64,000 nt of DNA. It comes from Balaenoptera acutorostrata (Eukaryota > Chordata > Mammalia > Artiodactyla > Balaenopteridae). The stretch's first letter is position 1. Each line of letters opens with the position of its first letter. A model generated the notes under the pieces. That model worked only from the letters and a program-made list of their open reading frames with translations. It did no database searches and was not told where the DNA came from. The DNA lies in the NCBI RefSeq assembly GCF_949987535.1, contig NC_080081.1, positions 40,526,428-40,590,427 of the forward strand. Reading direction: 5' to 3'. A program made the position numbers and the translations under genes. Below, piece after piece: positions 63,454 through 64,000 of this stretch.

Positions 63454-64000
63454 ACATTTCTCCAAAGAAGATATACAGATGGCCTACAGACACATGAAAG
63501 AATGCTCAACATCATTAATCATTAGAGAAATGCAAATCAAAACTACAATGAGATATCATCTCACACCGGTCAGAATGGCCATCATCAAAAAATCTAGAAA
63601 CAATAAATGCTGGAGAGGGTGTGGAGGAAAGGGAACACTCTTGCACTGTTGGTGGGAATGTAAATTGATACAGCCACTATGGAGAACAGTATGGAGGTTC
63701 CTTAAAAAACTACAAATAGAACTACCATACGACCCAGCAATCCCACTACTGGGCATATACCCTGAGAAAACCATAGGTCAAAAAGAGTCATGTACCAAAA
63801 TGTTCATTGCAGCTCTATTTACAATAGCCAGGACATGGAAGCAACCTAAATGTCCATCGACAGATGAATGGATAAAGAAGATGTGGCACATATATACAAT
63901 GGAATATTACTCAGCCATAAAAAGAAATGAAATGGAGGTATTTGTAATGAGGTGGATGGAGTTAGAGTCTGTCATACAGAGTGAAGTAAGTCAGAAAGAG
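63454..64000 (+). pseudogene. ORF2: ORF2 C-terminal part in the shifted frame, incomplete at the edge
   Basis: In the +1 frame relative to the start of ORF2 this stretch stays open, with the CCHC zinc-knuckle-like motif at 63608-63661 and the '[16 protein letters not shown]'-type region near 63820-63875. The C-terminal segment of ORF2p is needed for RNA binding and retrotransposition in human L1. The window ends before the stop codon. Confidence 0.9.

Larger units (their letters stand above)
57027..64000 (+). mobile_element. Young, nearly intact full-length L1, sense, cut by the right window edge
   Basis: A complete 5' end (ggagagaagatggcgg) is followed by a CpG-rich 5'UTR of about 2.24 kb with tandem repeat units, an intact ORF1, a 58-nt inter-ORF gap, and ORF2 broken once. 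The sequence ends inside the ORF2 C-terminal region, so the 3'UTR, tail and right target duplication are outside. Compared with the two decayed L1s here it has no premature stop in about 3.2 kb of ORF2, which suggests recent insertion. Confidence 0.96.

Overview
The window looks like ordinary non-coding mammalian nuclear DNA, AT-rich and full of retrotransposons. I found no complete host gene and nothing bacterial or phage-like. The two tRNA-derived CHR-type SINEs (3512-3877 and 29831-30155), together with the L1 variants and the lack of any Bov-B or pig PRE-1 element, point to a cetacean or a close relative such as hippopotamus. Mammalian-wide fossils (L2, MIR, MER20, MaLR LTRs, Tigger) fit a placental genome. 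Repeat names are from memory; no library search was possible.

Layout. 1-465 is the 5' end of an antisense L1 that runs off the left edge. A long (TTC)n tract lies at 992-1070. 3512-3877 is a SINE with clear target-site duplications. About 6.0-9.5 kb is a nested stack: L2-like sequence, an L1 with a 5' inversion (6785-8592), and an L2 3' end interrupted by a short L1 (8744-9019). 12.5-14.7 kb is an ancient antisense L1 with two inserts. 15.2 kb carries a Tigger transposase remnant. 16834-22565 is a 5.7-kb L1 with decayed ORFs and a target-site duplication. 22.6-35.8 kb is mostly unique AT-rich DNA with L2, SINE, MER20 and MLT1 copies, plus a possible terminal coding exon at 26805-26924. 35784-36608 is a 5'-truncated L1. 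36.6-43.3 kb is mainly unique, with a candidate conserved non-coding element near 38.5 kb. 43.3-47.5 kb is a long antisense L2 interrupted by a MaLR LTR and another insert. 49.6-50.0 kb is an LTR-like segment.

The right end is dominated by two near full-length L1s arranged head to head: a decayed antisense copy (50755-56576) and a young sense copy (57027 to the right edge). The young copy has a CpG-rich 5'UTR containing a 366-bp tandem duplication, an intact ORF1 of 297 codons, and an ORF2 with endonuclease and reverse-transcriptase catalytic residues in place. ORF2 is broken once, by an extra A in an A-run at 63406-63413. In a working L1, ORF1p (RNA-binding chaperone) and ORF2p (endonuclease and reverse transcriptase) act together on their own RNA for target-primed reverse transcription. 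The other L1 and SINE copies here are products of that process.

The items most worth a second look are the young L1 with its duplicated promoter module, the orphan exon candidate at 26.8 kb, the twin-primed L1, and the unique blocks that resemble conserved regulatory DNA.
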